NCBI RefSeq assembly: GCF_964340395.1
Contig: NC_135561.1
Span: 303,501 to 367,500 of the forward strand
Length of the DNA: 64,000 nucleotides
Direction of reading: 5' to 3'
From: Glandiceps talaboti
Lineage: Eukaryota > Hemichordata > Enteropneusta > Spengelidae
Shown: in pieces, positions 11,574-25,020 of the stretch
How the letters are laid out: each line of letters begins with the position of its first letter
Position numbering within the stretch: position 1 is the first letter of the stretch
Notes under the pieces: generated by a model
Seen by the model: only the letters and a program-made list of their open reading frames with translations
Database searches by the model: none
What the model was told of the DNA's origin: nothing
Translations under genes and position numbers: made by a program

Positions 11574-13085
11574 TGCATACATGCATACATACATACATAC
11601 ATACATACATACATACATACATCACGTACAATTTGTTACTGTTGTACAAGCTAAATGTGTTTCAGATATAACAGATATAACCCATTCTTTGTGTCACATC
11701 TTTGATTGATTCACCTTCCACGTAGTAACGCTGATAAAAGTGCACACTGGGAAACCAGGTTGAAAATCGACAAGTAGCATAACGGTAATTACATGTTATC
11801 AGCAATACTTTTAACCAGTAATGGTACAGAGAAGTGTTAATGCACGGCAACAGCTAAAGTGTAACCAAGTTATACACTCTAGAGTCGAGTTCACTCCAAT
11901 GTCTATGGGCATGGAAGTAGAAGTGGGTTATACTTCCATGCTATGGGCTCCATTATAAGAAGAACGTTTTACAAATAAATCGATTGATAATGTTTATTTC
12001 ACTAGCAATTGCACATTTCACATGTGATTGATTTGTTGGTAGTTCAAGTTTAGAGGTAAACTATAACACACAAGGCTGGTAAAAGTGGGAACGATCCTAA
12101 TGGTGGGCATCGGCATTCTTTCTTCATTTTGAAGTGTTGATTACACATAAACCTGTAAATTGGTGTTTTTTATTGTCTAAAAGCGAGAAACATTTACGAT
12201 GATTACACAGCTGCTTTGTAACACCTTGCCAAAAGTGTTGCAATTGTGTTCTGTTCGCCAACTGATAATTCATCGTTGGTATCGTACAAAAAATAAACTT
12301 TATTTATAAAAGATAGTTGTCTCGCTGGGCTTTAGAAAAAAGTTAGTCCAGAACAAATAAATGCGCAAAATATTAATTAAGTTATATTTCTCATGTTTGA
12401 TTTATCTATAATATATATATATATATCAAAACTTTAAATTTCGTGAACACGTGAACATTAATTACTATATACATGACATACTTTAATAACCAATTCTTAC
12501 TTCAATCTCACCACTTCTTTCTCGTCGTCTGAACTATGACCTTTCCTTCCCAAGCCATGGTACGTTTCCACTGTTGTACAAAAGTATCTCAGCCAGATAC
12601 AAGTCAGCCATCAAGTTGTCGTCAAGTGGTGGGTAGGTTGGCTATTAAATGATACGGTTGACTACGGTAACCCCAGCAAATCTTACGACTCGTTCGATGA
12701 TGAGAATTTAAAGAGATGAAAATGAAGACGAGGTTGTCGTTGGTGTAATGTAGCCTTGGAAAGTCAATTGAACTTGATCTAACACAAACCATTGCGTTTT
12801 TTACGATATCCCAAATTCACCAATTCAGAGGACATAGCACTTATTAACTTCTCCATACTTTTAATATCAATATTGATAAACAACTCTGACGTCACACAAG
12901 TCCTCCATGTGTAAAATGATAGAAAATCGCCCTTTTCTTGATAATTTTGGTTTGCAAACTGTACGCTGGTTTGACAAAATGGCAGACTGCAAACTTCATC
13001 GACCCCGTTTCTTTCAATCCGTTGGCGTTCAGCTTATAGCAAGAAATGTCATATACGAAACATAGATATTAACATCAACAAATAA
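9961..13085. other. Intergenic with minor repeats
   Basis: No gene is supported. It holds a 41-bp tandem pair (10968-11045, starting TCGGTCCGTGTG), a (CA)n/(CATA)n tract at about 11531-11622 and a short AT run near 12412. Open frames are short and without motifs. Confidence 0.6.
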
Positions 13086-13156
13086 ACCTTGGTAAATCAG
13101 TCATCTTGTCTTTGGGAGTTCAGCCAATTAGATCCAAACATAGGCATCGATTTAAT

Positions 13157-13159
<3 letters not shown>

Positions 13160-13211
<52 letters not shown>

Positions 13212-13280
13212 CAGACAGACACACAGACACACTCACTCACTCACTCACTCACTCACTCACTCACTCACTCACTCACTCAC
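13160..13280. repeat. (CAGA)n and (CACT)n microsatellite
   Basis: A CAGA tract (about 13160-13206) is followed by an ACTC tract (about 13230-13280). Confidence 0.95.
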
Positions 13281-13369
13281 TGTGGTGGTATGGTAATAGT
13301 GGGAAACAGTAAATGCCTTTAAAGACTATCAATATGGTGGAATCTCACTACATGAAAAATTCCCTGTAC

Positions 13370-13433
13370 GTCTCTAGTGGGATTCGAACCCAGAACGTTC
13401 TGACTACTAATCTAACAATTACGCTACAGGGAG
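13370..13433 (-). other. tRNA-like sequence (SINE head or tRNA relic)
   Basis: Read on the minus strand, GTAGCGTAATTGTTAGA resembles an A box and D arm, and GGGTTCGAATCCC is a perfect-looking B box and T arm. No 7-bp acceptor stem forms at the tRNA positions, so I do not call a functional tRNA. CCCTGTA on one side and TACAGGG on the other could pair further out. It is most likely the head of a tRNA-derived repeat. Confidence 0.5.
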
Positions 13434-13516
13434 GCGGTGTTAAAAATGTGTTTGTTTCATTAAAATATTTAAACAAGGGGGAGGGTCCTATATTAGAGAA
13501 AGGAAATTGAGGTAGT

Positions 13517-13607
13517 ATCACTTTTAGCACAACGGACTAGGGGAGGGCCCACATAAAAATGCCACAGACAGGGCTTGATTTCCCCCGCCCCTTGTAATTA
13601 CTGAAGA
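13517..13607. repeat. Dispersed short element, relative of 22465-22574
   Basis: Shares TAGCACAACGGACTAGGGG and CCTTGTAATTACTGAAG with the copy at 22.5 kb. The ends here are more degenerate (TAGTATCACT / ACTGAAGATT). Confidence 0.7.
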
Positions 13608-15090
13608 TTGCCTAATCGGCTAAGTTATTTAGAACTCTTGGTCATACAGCTAGCACAAGAACCATGAACTTGACAAGACGTACATGGACTTTTGAGGAGA
13701 GAAACATATACTATGCAATGAATTATTTAGTTGATGTTTATCTGTACAAATAATAAATGGATGAGATGAATTAGAATTAATCACGTGGTTCTCATATTAG
13801 TTTCAATCAACAGAAACAACGCAACTCTAAAGTAAAGATTGTCCAAGGCAGAAATAATTACAAATCACATAAATATAAGGTATAATGACTTCGGAAGTAT
13901 TTCATCATTTATTAACAATCAAATATTGTCGATTCGCGATATCACATCCTATTTACTTGCATGTAGCAAGTAGTTACTAAAGTACCCACCAAACTATTAC
14001 TATATTCGACCTGTACGTTTGTACCATATAAGATAAGCGTCAACCTTTCAATCTGTAGATATGACGGTCGAACAAGACTGGTACGGTAGCCAGAATTCTT
14101 CTCAGTGAAAGAGTCGCTGCAAACAGCCTCGTTTTAAAGATCAAGTTTAGCTTCATCCATTTCACATGTCCATGAAGTTCAACATTCCCCACTATTACCT
14201 GTACAGGTACTGACTGCACTTGGAATGAAAATAAACAAATCCAAGAGGTTACGATTATAATGTTCTCTAAGAACCGTGACCACGTTTAGAAGGATATATA
14301 TATATATATATATAACCCTAATTTCCCCCATTTGTGAAATAAACACACGAAAGAACAAACTTGATGTCATAACGTCACGTCACACTATATTTGATTGCGT
14401 ATCAATCATATTTTGTCCTGTGAGTTTTCCGAATCAAATTTAATTCAATGAGCAACGAACGCAAAGAATGATACATGTAACTGAGTACTCATAAACCGAT
14501 TGAATCTTCGGGAATAGTTTTGCACACACTTTTCAATTTGCAACACCGTACCATTCTTGTATTTTGTAATCTTAATATTGTACAACAGTATTATCTTATT
14601 GAATGGGTATAACTCAACTCTACATCGAGGCAATATTTCAGACAAAACTTAGTGTGGAATATCTGTATGTGTTCCACCATTCTGATGTTTAACAGTTGGC
14701 TATATGTTGTCCGACTCAGCTGTTTTATTACGAAATTCTTTGTACAAACTACAATGGTAGTTTCGCAGTTCATTAGTCCTGTGACAATAAATAATACGCA
14801 ATGTATCCTGAGGAATAATACACATTGTATTTGAGGATAGTAGGGTATACGTGTGGTTGTCCTGATGACGTCAGTGTATGTTTTGTATTAGTCTACAATG
14901 CTATGAAAGTTGTTTCTTTTATCCCCTATATATGTGAATACCTTACAGGTGGTTAGCCTTCACATATAAAGAGAATTGGGCTCATCGTTTGATAAAGACT
15001 TTGAACAAATCTTTGAATTTAAATGTAATATATTGTTTGAAGATTCAAAGTATAAATATCAAGAAAATAAATAACAAAGTTATAAATAAA
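13608..15090. other. Intergenic, no gene seen
   Basis: Unique AT-rich sequence with one short TA run (about 14294-14314). No coding or RNA signal was recognised. Confidence 0.55.
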
Positions 15091-15094
15091 TCCC

Positions 15095-15096
15095 TA

Positions 15097-15173
<77 letters not shown>

Positions 15174-15252
15174 CTCTCTTCTCACTCCCCGTCGCTCCTC
15201 ATTCTCTGCCTGTCTGTCACACACGCACGCACGCACGCACGCACGCACGCAC
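15095..15252. repeat. (CT)n and (ACGC)n microsatellites
   Basis: Long CT tract (about 15095-15178) with a few TTT interruptions, then an ACGC tract (about 15222-15252). Confidence 0.95.
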
Positions 15253-15869
15253 CACACTTATAAAAAAAATCCTTGCGCCAGACCTTGACATCCTATCATT
15301 CACCGTCAATAATGATCAGCGATTGAGAAGCCATGAATTTGATATGTACATCTGTATTCAGTTGTCATGGTGATATAAACAACTGTGTCATCAAATACAA
15401 CCTTAACCTTTTTATACGCCAAAGTTTCCAAAAAACCAACACTTCAAAATCATAATCTTTGAGCGGATATCGAGTTCGTCAATATGGTATCGTGGAAAAC
15501 GGGGCGAAAAAACACTATAGTTACTGCAGTTAGGTACTTCAAGAGGTTATTAAATAATCTGTATTTCGTACAAGGTGTTGGTGACTTCACAGTAGCCTCT
15601 TTTAAAAGAAAACAGTGAACCCACTGACGAACATCATAGCGACGTGCTCTTTAACTAGTAAACACACAATCTCAACAAATTGGAAAGGTTGTACTAAACC
15701 CAATTTAATTAACCGGACGTCTATCAAACTCAGTTCTAACGATCTAGGAAAGGAAGTCTTTTGTTATTTGCATGGATTGTAAATTTACCAAGTAATAATT
15801 GAAATAATGCTAAGCTACTTATATTTAATGAAAGGTATAGAGTCTCGTTGACCTTCGTTTCCACGTTAA

Positions 15870-15968
15870 ATTGGAGGGAACGAAGAGTTTACATAGGTCA
15901 TAGCGGTCCAACTCACTAATAACTGGAGGGAACGAAGAGTTTACATAGCGGTCCATCTCACAAATAAT
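15870..15968. repeat. Direct repeat of about 50 bp (2 copies)
   Basis: TGGAGGGAACGAAGAGTTTA followed by CATAG..CGGTCCAACTCACTAATAA occurs twice in a row. The first copy has a 6-7 bp insertion. Confidence 0.85.
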
Positions 15969-16027
15969 CGACAGTGAGAACAGACAAATAAAACACGTTT
16001 TGACAATACGTTCATTTCAGATGTATA

Positions 16028-16067
16028 ACCATAGACCCTCCACCAACGTTGATGGAGGGTCTATGGT
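16028..16067. repeat. 40-bp near-perfect palindrome
   Basis: ACCATAGACCCTCCA (16028-16042) is the exact reverse complement of TGGAGGGTCTATGGT (16053-16067). The 10-bp centre CCAACGTTGA is itself palindromic but for one base. It could form a hairpin or be the remnant of a foldback element. No gene context. Confidence 0.9.
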
Positions 16068-16164
16068 ATAACCAACCACTGTACTACTTTAGCTTCATTC
16101 ACCAAAAGACTTATTAAAAAATTTGATATCTTATCATAGGTTTAGGGATAGAAAATGGACAGTA

Positions 16165-16221
16165 GACAACCTGGGTAGACAACCTGGGTAGACAGACAGA
16201 CAGACAGACAGATAGACAGAC

Positions 16222-16318
<97 letters not shown>
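16165..16318. repeat. (GACA)n microsatellite
   Basis: GACA tract with two GATA interruptions. It is flanked by short GACAACCTGGGTA duplications on the left (two copies) and right (one copy). Confidence 0.95.
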
Positions 16319-16320
<2 letters not shown>

Positions 16321-16379
16321 GGTGGAGGGATAGATAGAGAGAAGTAGACAACCTGGGTAGGCAGACAAAGTAAAAAAGG

Positions 16380-18915
16380 ACGACGATCGGTGGACAGATA
16401 GAGTGAAGGTGCTGTAGACACAACGTCAGAGTAAATGTCATAAAATTAAGTTTTTATTAACAATTTGTTTAGTTAATCTGGTTTGGATTTTAATGGAAAA
16501 TCTTACCTTATATTTTGGAGGAAGACCGTTATACCATGGCATCAAACTGGTTTACTCACCACGTCATAGTTTTATGTGCTAACAAACTATGTTCTAAGTA
16601 TCACATAACTAAGAACCAATTGAAATGGACAGGTCAGGAATTGAATGAAGAGAGACCGTACAGCCAACCCATTACTTTAAAGAACCTTTATACCTATCAG
16701 GTATGTTGGACACGATAGTGTCACAGCACATCCATTAGACGTAGACACTGCCCTTTGTTGGCATTCAGAATACCCAAATTAAATACGTCGGGTGCGACCA
16801 TTAACAATACAGTCAAATACCGGTATAGAGCCCTGTGGCACAAAAACCGATGAGTTTATTTATAACAGTTTGTGAGGAATAGCGTACAGTCTGACTACGC
16901 TGGCCTTTGGTCTACAGACACTGGCTTGTTTACGACACCCTCCACTGACCAACTAAAACGTAGTGGTGTGATGGATCGTTATTTACAAGTATTATCATAC
17001 ATAGAAACATAGAAGACTTACATGACAAAACGAGACGTCTTCGTCGTAATTACTAATAATAAGTTAACTGATGACCAGTTCTCCTATAGTACAAGAGTAT
17101 GGACTTGTCAAGGAAACACTGAATAGCTTGTGGATTTCGCCATGTCTGGTTGTCGGAACAACTGTAAGTTTCTCTTATTAGTTATATATATATTATAGAG
17201 AGACAAATATACATGTAAAGGATCCGTTCTGCGTATCAGATTACATATGAACGAAGCTGTCTGTCACAACTTTGTTGTTGGTTGGCAACGCTTTTCGTGT
17301 CGTTATCAATGGACGCACGGACCCCAGTGTCCACTATGCAGCATAATCGGCCTGGGATAATCGAGCTGTCAGGGAGGAAACCTCATGATTTTAATCATGG
17401 TGCCAAGAGTCATGTATCTGTTGTTAAGTGTTCTATGTCAGCTGTAGCAGAGTATGTATGATATTCGTGCTTTGATTGTAATGTTACGTTAACTGTTCGT
17501 ATTCTGCTATATATCTCCCCACTTATTCGATATGCTCTATTCATTAATCCATTCAAGTATCGATTCCCATGGAAGGACGGCCATAAATTGGAGACTATCT
17601 ATCCATATACACATCGTATAGACCAGAGAAGTCAGCTGCTCCAATAAAATCAATGAAATCAACGGTCTGATGTTTATTTCGTAATAATGTCAATATCGCC
17701 ATGATCACGTGTCCTCAAATCACCCCCACTCCGTGTTTATGTTCGGATACATTAAATAAGAGACACGAACCGTTGTCAACCAGGCCGTGATAAGCCATAT
17801 ATCGCTATGATAAAACCTTCCGTTAGCAAACCACTCATGTATCGAGTGTAGAGCGACCAACACGGTGAAATCGAGATAACACCCCGAGAAATCGACATTC
17901 TTTTCCCTTCGTTCTGGTCGGCTGTTGAATTTAGGTAAGAATGAATTGTTTGCGTTGCCTCGACCCCATCGACTAACCTTGTATTGGCGATGTTTGCCTT
18001 GTTCCGACGTACAATACCTCTCTACTAAGTATATTTCAAACATAGTAACGTCAACAACTTAGACGGAATTTTAACCCACTTCTACCGTTAAAAGTACCCT
18101 CGAGCCGAGTCTGCAGACCTGACCAACAATACTGTTCTGTATTTAGTGCGTTAGGATTCAGAATTCCATAGATTAATTGGAACAAACCAAAGTATAATTT
18201 TGTGTGTTTTTTACTCACACCTACCAACTTATATTCGACTACGTTTCAACTATTTGATATAATGACAGCTACCGACAATTACACATTCCAGACGTTGTTG
18301 TAAACGTGTTCTCGTCACTGAAGCTTGTCCACGCGTACTTTGTTCGCTTTTTAAAGTAAAGTTACAAAATAACTGATCCTAGGAATACATTGCATTGATT
18401 TATTACAATTAAGGCATCCTGATGTTCTATGTGTATATATCTAATGAGCTTAAACTGAAACATTCGCTAACTGTTTATTTTTTCATGACTACCTGAATGC
18501 AATTGAGTTCCTGACATTTTGGGCAATATAGGTGTCAAGACGAGACGGAAGTTTTATGTCATCTAGCTGCCACCAGGGTTTGTCCGGTAGACATGACACG
18601 CCGGGGTATCATCAGATAAATCAAAACTTATGTTTGCGTCTTGGATTTGTTTGTTTGGATTACACCATATTGATTGTTTGTATATTCACATATTTCGCCA
18701 CCTGTCTGCTAATAGTCCGTACGTAGTGTCATATCGTCATTATACCCCTGGCGATATAGTTCAGAAACACGTGACAGGTTCCAAACTTGTAGTCTTTTCG
18801 TCAGCAGTTATAACTTCCATGAAAATTTCCATGAAAATCGAAGTTCTTCAATTCTCTCCAAACTTTACCATATGAAAGCTTGGTTTCACAGTCTTGATTT
18901 CAAGAAAATCATTGA
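16380..18915. other. Intergenic, no gene supported
   Basis: Unique sequence. A 107-codon minus-strand open frame at 17720-18043 has no recognisable domain, and no neighbouring exon could be joined to it. I leave it unannotated. Confidence 0.5.
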
Positions 18916-18919
18916 CCTT

Positions 18920-20477
18920 TTATTTTCCCGTAGAGCTAAAACAGTATTCGGTACCCATATTGGGTTCTATTTTCCCATAGAGTTATCACAGTATTCGGCG
19001 CCCATATTGGGTTCTATTTTCCCGTAGAGCTAAAACAGTATTCGGTACCCATATTGGGTTCTATTTTCCCATAGAGTTATCACAGTATTCGGCGCCCATA
19101 TTGGATTCTATTTTCCCATAGAGTTATCACAGTATTCGGTACCCATATTGGGTTCTATTTTCCCATAGAGTTATCACAGTATTCGGCGCCCATATTGGAT
19201 TCTATTTTCCCATAGAGTTATCACAGTATTCGGTACCCATATTGGGTTCTATTTTCCCATAGAGTTATCACAGTATTCGGTACCCATATTGGGTTCTATT
19301 TTCCCATAGAGTTATCACAGTATTCGGCGCCCATATTGGATTCTATTTTCCCATAGAGTTATCACAGTATTCGGTACCCATATTGTGTTCTATTTTCCCA
19401 TAGAGTTATCACAGTATTCGGTACCCATATTGGGTTCTATTTCCCCATAGAGTTATCACAGTATTCGGTACCCATATTGGGTTCTATTTTCCCATAGAGT
19501 TATCACAGTATTCGGCGCCCATATTGGGTTCTATTTCCCTATAGAGTTATCACAGTATTCGGTACCCATATTGGGTTCTATTTTCCCCATAGAGTTATCA
19601 CAGTATTCGGTACCCATATTGGGTTGTATTTTCCCATAGAGTTATCACAGTATTCGGTACCCATATTGGGTTGTATTTTCCCATAGAGTTATCACAGTAT
19701 TCGGTACCCATATTGGGTTGTATTTTCCCATAGAGTTATCACAGTATTCGGTACCCATATTGGGTTCTATTTTCCCCATAGAGTTATCACAGTATTCGGT
19801 ACCCATATTGGGTTGTATTTTCCCATAGAGTTATCACAGTATTCGGTACCCATATTGGGTTGTATTTTCCCATAGAGTTATCACAGTATTCGGTACCCAT
19901 ATTGGGTTGTATTTTCCCATAGAGTTATCACAGTATTCGGTACCCATATTGGGTTCTATTTTCCCCATAGAGTTATCACAGTATTCGGTACCCATATTGG
20001 GTTCTATTTTCCCAATGAGTTATCACAGTATTCGGTACCCATATTGGGTTCTATTTTCCCATAGAGTTATCACAGTATTCGGCGCCCATATTGGGTTCTA
20101 TTTTCCCATAGAGTTATCACAGTATTCGGCGCCCATATTGGGTTCTATTTTCCCATAGAGTTATCACAGTATTCGGCGCCCATATTGGGTTCTATTTTCC
20201 CATAGAGTTATCACAGTATTCGGCGCCCATATTGGGTTCTATTTTCCCATAGAGTTATCACAGTATTCGGCGCCCATATTGGATTCTATTTTCCCCATAG
20301 AGTTATCACAGTATTCGGTACCCATATTGGGTTCTATTTTCCCATAGAGTTATCACAGTATTCGGTACCCATATTGGGTTCTATTTTCCCATAGAGTTAT
20401 CACAGTATTCGGCGCCCATATTGGATTCTATTTTCCCCATAGAGTTATCACAGTATTCGGCGCCCATATTGGATTCT
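18920..20477. repeat. 47-bp satellite (about 33 copies)
   Basis: The unit is CCCATAGAGTTATCACAGTA then TTCGGTACCCATATTGGGTTCTATTTT. Copies come in two main forms, with GGTACC or GGCGCC in the centre, plus TTCTA/TTGTA and TCCC/TCCCC variants. The forms are grouped in blocks rather than random, which points to segmental amplification. Open frames through it are by-products of the period. Confidence 0.97.
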
Positions 20478-22440
20478 AAAATGACTAAATTTTGATATCA
20501 TACTGACCACGCCACTATTTTTTTTAAAAAATGGTATAGTAACCCTTGATTTTTGTTGTTGATTTGAATTGAGAATAGGTTGGGTTAAAAAAGTATGGCA
20601 GTCAGAGGTCATTTTCTGGTAAGCATCATTTCAAACTTAGTAAATATATAATAATGGTAGAATAATCACTTGATGATTACACACCTTAGCAAGTATAGTA
20701 ACAAAAGTAGGTACAAGACATACCCTGTACAGCATCCTAGTCTAACAAGGAATGGAAGTTAATTAGATTCAGCAACATGTGTGGGAAAATCTGTACGCGT
20801 TATACAAGTTTCAGTCATGCTAATTCAACTTTTACGATGTTATCCATTTGACGTATAGTGGACTTTTACGGACGAACGAATCTCTTTTCTTAACTTGTCT
20901 TTCATTCTATTTCAATTCACGTCACATACCTGCTGAAAAAGGTACAGCTCTTTACACGAGTTGTCATGGTGCCATCAAGTTGAACAGTGTTTTCTTTTTC
21001 TTTCTTTTTTCGGGAACTATCTACATATTAACAGCTCACTTTTTTTTTTTAGAAATCTCTCTGAATAGAAATAGTTGGAAAGACGGAAATAAAACCCCAT
21101 TAATCATCAGGACATTTCCTTTCGTATAAATACGTATTTGGGGAGTTTGGTAATAAAATGAATTCAACGTGCACGTATCACAACCCCCATGTTAACTGTT
21201 CATCGCTGAAAGACCCTTCTATCGCCAGCCCACAAAAACTTATGAAATGAAATAAGATATAGCTCGGTGCCCCATTTCCAGTGATACCACAAATTACATA
21301 TACAGTCCGTCATCATGATGGGATTTAGATTAACAGTAACTCGTATATTTTTAGATTTTGAAATCTTCTTAGCCATGTATGATTCATCTGCCGCTTGCTA
21401 AAATCACAAATACTATGTACATGACCTTGCTGGATGTGATGCCGCCATTTGATGATAGGATGATAGTAGCCAAGCATAGGGTGACGGGACAGAATTGCCG
21501 GTGAAAGGTGGCTTTATCGAGTAAAATATCAAGGTCACGTGATTGTTGTTTATGTTGTTGAAATGCACCTGGACTTAGATATTTTGAAGTGTCTATACTC
21601 GTAACACCAAAATAAACAGGTTAACGTCATACGAAATACCGGTAGCTAAAAACTTGTACGTGCCATGTCGCGTATGTCGTCAGCTCGTTTTGTTGTGACA
21701 CTCAGCGAAGTCCGATTCCAATACACGTCACGTTATTCGCTCTCGTAATCTAGTGTTTTGTTGATTATCGCTACTAATCCCTCTTTAAAGGTGGCAACAG
21801 TTGGTACACTAAGTAACGCAGTAACCGATGACCCCATTATCCCTTCCTTTACGACGATATACCGATACAACAATTGTAGAGGGAAATACACGTGTTTTGA
21901 ACGACGGTGGGAACCACGACAGTGTTATTATTTATTTCGTAAACATAAGAAGAATTGTTGAAGGTAAAAACTTACAAACTGTCTGGTTTGTATTTCTGAA
22001 TTATCTGAAAAATATCTGTAATTTTTTAAATGACACAAACACAGACTTAGTGTCACCATATTTTCAGGTCTATCTTATAGTGATACTGTTATAAAGAGAT
22101 GTCAAGCATTTCTTATACATAGCTAATTCTGAATTAAATTACAAAGAATGATTTTCAAATATAACACAAAAATAAGATAAAGTAAGACATATCAAACAAG
22201 GAATAAACGAGAGCTTCGAGTTTTAGAGCATTATGTTAAATTGATAGACTTCTATTAACAATTTTAGATGAAAGAATTAAAAAATAGTCCTCCTTACCCC
22301 CTGGGCTTACTTTCAGTTCTTACAAATCATGACAATAAGTTAAAATATGTGTACACCATTATGCTGTACAATAATATCTCTATGTCAAAGTTTTTACAGC
22401 CATTATCAGGAGTCCTCCTTTACTTTCTACGTATAGCCGA
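20478..22440. other. Intergenic, no gene seen
   Basis: Mostly unique AT-rich sequence. Short open frames near 20.85, 21.8 and 22.3 kb show no domain or splice support. Confidence 0.55.
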
Positions 22441-22464
22441 GTTCCATTATTAGTTTTTGCATGT

Positions 22465-22574
22465 AGGGAGCCTTCACTTTTTAGAACAACGGACTAGGGG
22501 TAGTTCACATTTTATATCACAGACCGGACTTGAATTCCACCGGCCCTCCCCCTTGTAATTACTGAAGGCTCCCT
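22465..22574. mobile_element. Small MITE-like element with 12-bp inverted ends
   Basis: AGGGAGCCTTCA (22465-22476) and TGAAGGCTCCCT (22563-22574) are exact inverted repeats around a 110-bp element. The inner sequence (ACAACGGACTAGGGG ... CCTTGTAATTACTGAAG) recurs at 13517-13607. The flanking target-site copy is too short to be sure. It cannot code for a transposase. Confidence 0.65.
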
Positions 22575-22704
22575 TAATTGATAGCATGCATGTGGAAGTT
22601 AACGCCCTTGTCTCAATTGCTCTGTACTTTTGTCATGCTAACCCTTGAATTACATAAATCACCGTACACTCTTTGAGCTATTGTAAATGGTGGAACCAGT
22701 ACTA

Positions 22705-25020
22705 TACTAAACTATACTATACTGGGTAATATATATACCAGGTAATCTATACACCGGGTGGTCCTGTATACCAGGTAATCTATATACCAGGTAATATGTA
22801 TACCATGTAATCTATATACCAGGTAATCTATATACCAGGTAATCTATGTACCAGGTGATCTATATACCAGGTGATATATATACCACGTAATCTATATACC
22901 AGGTGATCCTGTATACCATGTAATCTATATACCAGGTGATCTATATACCAGGTAATCTATATACCAGGTAATCTATATACCATGTGATCCTATATACCAT
23001 GTGATCTATACACCGGGTGATCTATATACCAGGTAATCTATATACCAGGTAATCTATATATCAGGTGATCTATATACCAGGTGATATATATACCACGTAA
23101 TCTATATACCAGGTGATCCTGTATACCATGTAATCTATATACCAGGTAATCTATATACCATGTGATCTATATACCAGGTAATCTATATACCAGGTAATCT
23201 ATATATCAGGTGATCTATATACCAGGTAATCTATATACCAGGTAATCTATATACCAGGTAATCTATATACCAGGTGATCCTGTATACCATGTAATCTATA
23301 TACCAGGTGATCTATATACCAGGTAATCTATATACCAGGTAAACTATATACCAGGTAATCTATATACCAGGTAATCTATATACCAGGTGATCTATATTCC
23401 AGGTAATCTATATACCAGGTGATCATGTATACCAGGTAATCTATATACCATGTGATCTATACACCTGGTGATCTATATACCATGTAATCTATATACCATG
23501 TGATCTATATATCAGGTAATCTATATACCATGTGATCTATATACCAGGTAATCTATATACCAGGTAATCTATATACCTGGTAATCTATATACCATGTAAT
23601 CTATATACCAGGTAATCTGTATACCAGGTAATCTATATACCAGGTGATCTATATAGCAGGTAATCTATATACCAGGTAATCTATATACCAGGTAATCCTG
23701 TATACGTGACCAGGTGATCTATATACCAGGTAATCTATATAGCAGGTGATCTATATAGCAGGTAATCTATATACCAGGTAATCTATATACCAGGTGATCT
23801 ATATACCAGGTGATCTATATACCAGGTGATCTATATACCAGGTGATCCTGTATACCATGTAATCTATATACCAGGTGATCTATATACCAGGTAATCTATA
23901 TACCAGGTAATCTATATACCATGTGATCCTATATACCATGTGATCTATACACCGGGTGATCTATATACCAGGTAATCTATATACCAGGTAATCTATATAC
24001 CAGGTAATCTATATATCAGGTGATCTATATACCAGGTGATATATATACCACGTAATCTATATACCAGGTGATCCTGTATACCATGTAATCTATATACCAG
24101 GTAATCTATATACCATGTGATCTATATACCAGGTAATCTATATACCAGGTAATCTATATATCAGGTGATCTATATACCAGGTAATCTATATACCAGGTAA
24201 TCTATATACCAGGTAATCTATATACCAGGTGATCCTGTATACCATGTAATCTATATACCAGGTGATCTATATACCAGGTAATCTATATACCAGGTAAACT
24301 ATATACCAGGTAATCTATATACCAGGTAATCTATATACCAGGTGATCTATATTCCAGGTAATCTATATACCAGGTGATCATGTATACCAGGTAATCTATA
24401 TACCATGTGATCTATACACCTGGTGATCTATATACCATGTAATCTATATACCATGTGATCTATATATCAGGTAATCTATATACCATGTGATCTATATACC
24501 AGGTAATCTATATACCAGGTAATCTATATACCTGGTAATCTATATACCATGTAATCTATATACCAGGTAATCTGTATACCAGGTAATCTATATACCAGGT
24601 GATCTATATAGCAGGTAATCTATATAGCAGGTAATCTATATACCAGGTAATCCTGTATACGTGACCAGGTGATCTATATACCAGGTAATCTATATAGCAG
24701 GTGATCTATATAGCAGGTAATCTATATACCAGGTAATCTATATACCAGGTGATCTATATACCAGGTGATCTATATACCAGGTGATCTATATACCAGGTAA
24801 TCTATATACCAGGTAATCTATATACCTGGTAATCTATATACTAGGTAATCTATATACCAGGTGATCCTGTATACCATGTAATCTATATACCTGGTAATCT
24901 ATATACCATGTAATCTATATACCTGGTAATCTATATACCAGGTAATCTATATACCAGGTAATGTATATACCAGGTAATCTATATACCTGGTGATCCTGTA
25001 TACCAGGATCCTGTAATCCA
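22705..25020. repeat. 16-bp satellite with higher-order repeat of about 0.95 kb
   Basis: The unit is close to ATCTATATACCAGGTA, with CCATG, CCTGG, ATCAGG, AGCAGG and GATCCTG variants. The variants recur in the same order: TGATCCTATATACCATGTGA occurs at 22985 and 23924, and TATACGTGACCAGGTG at 23701 and 24656. The array is therefore a duplicated block of about 940-955 bp. Confidence 0.97.

Noticed and set aside
13370-13433. Functional tRNA gene
   Set aside because: A and B boxes are present but the acceptor stem does not form at the required positions.
17720-18043. 107-codon minus-strand open frame
   Set aside because: No recognised domain, no signal peptide, and no neighbouring exon that could be joined. 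It may be chance.
18920-20477. CRISPR-like regular array
   Set aside because: The units are directly adjacent with no unique spacers and the DNA is eukaryotic. The same holds for the arrays at 0.1-1.0, 22.7-25.0 and 39.6-42.5 kb.
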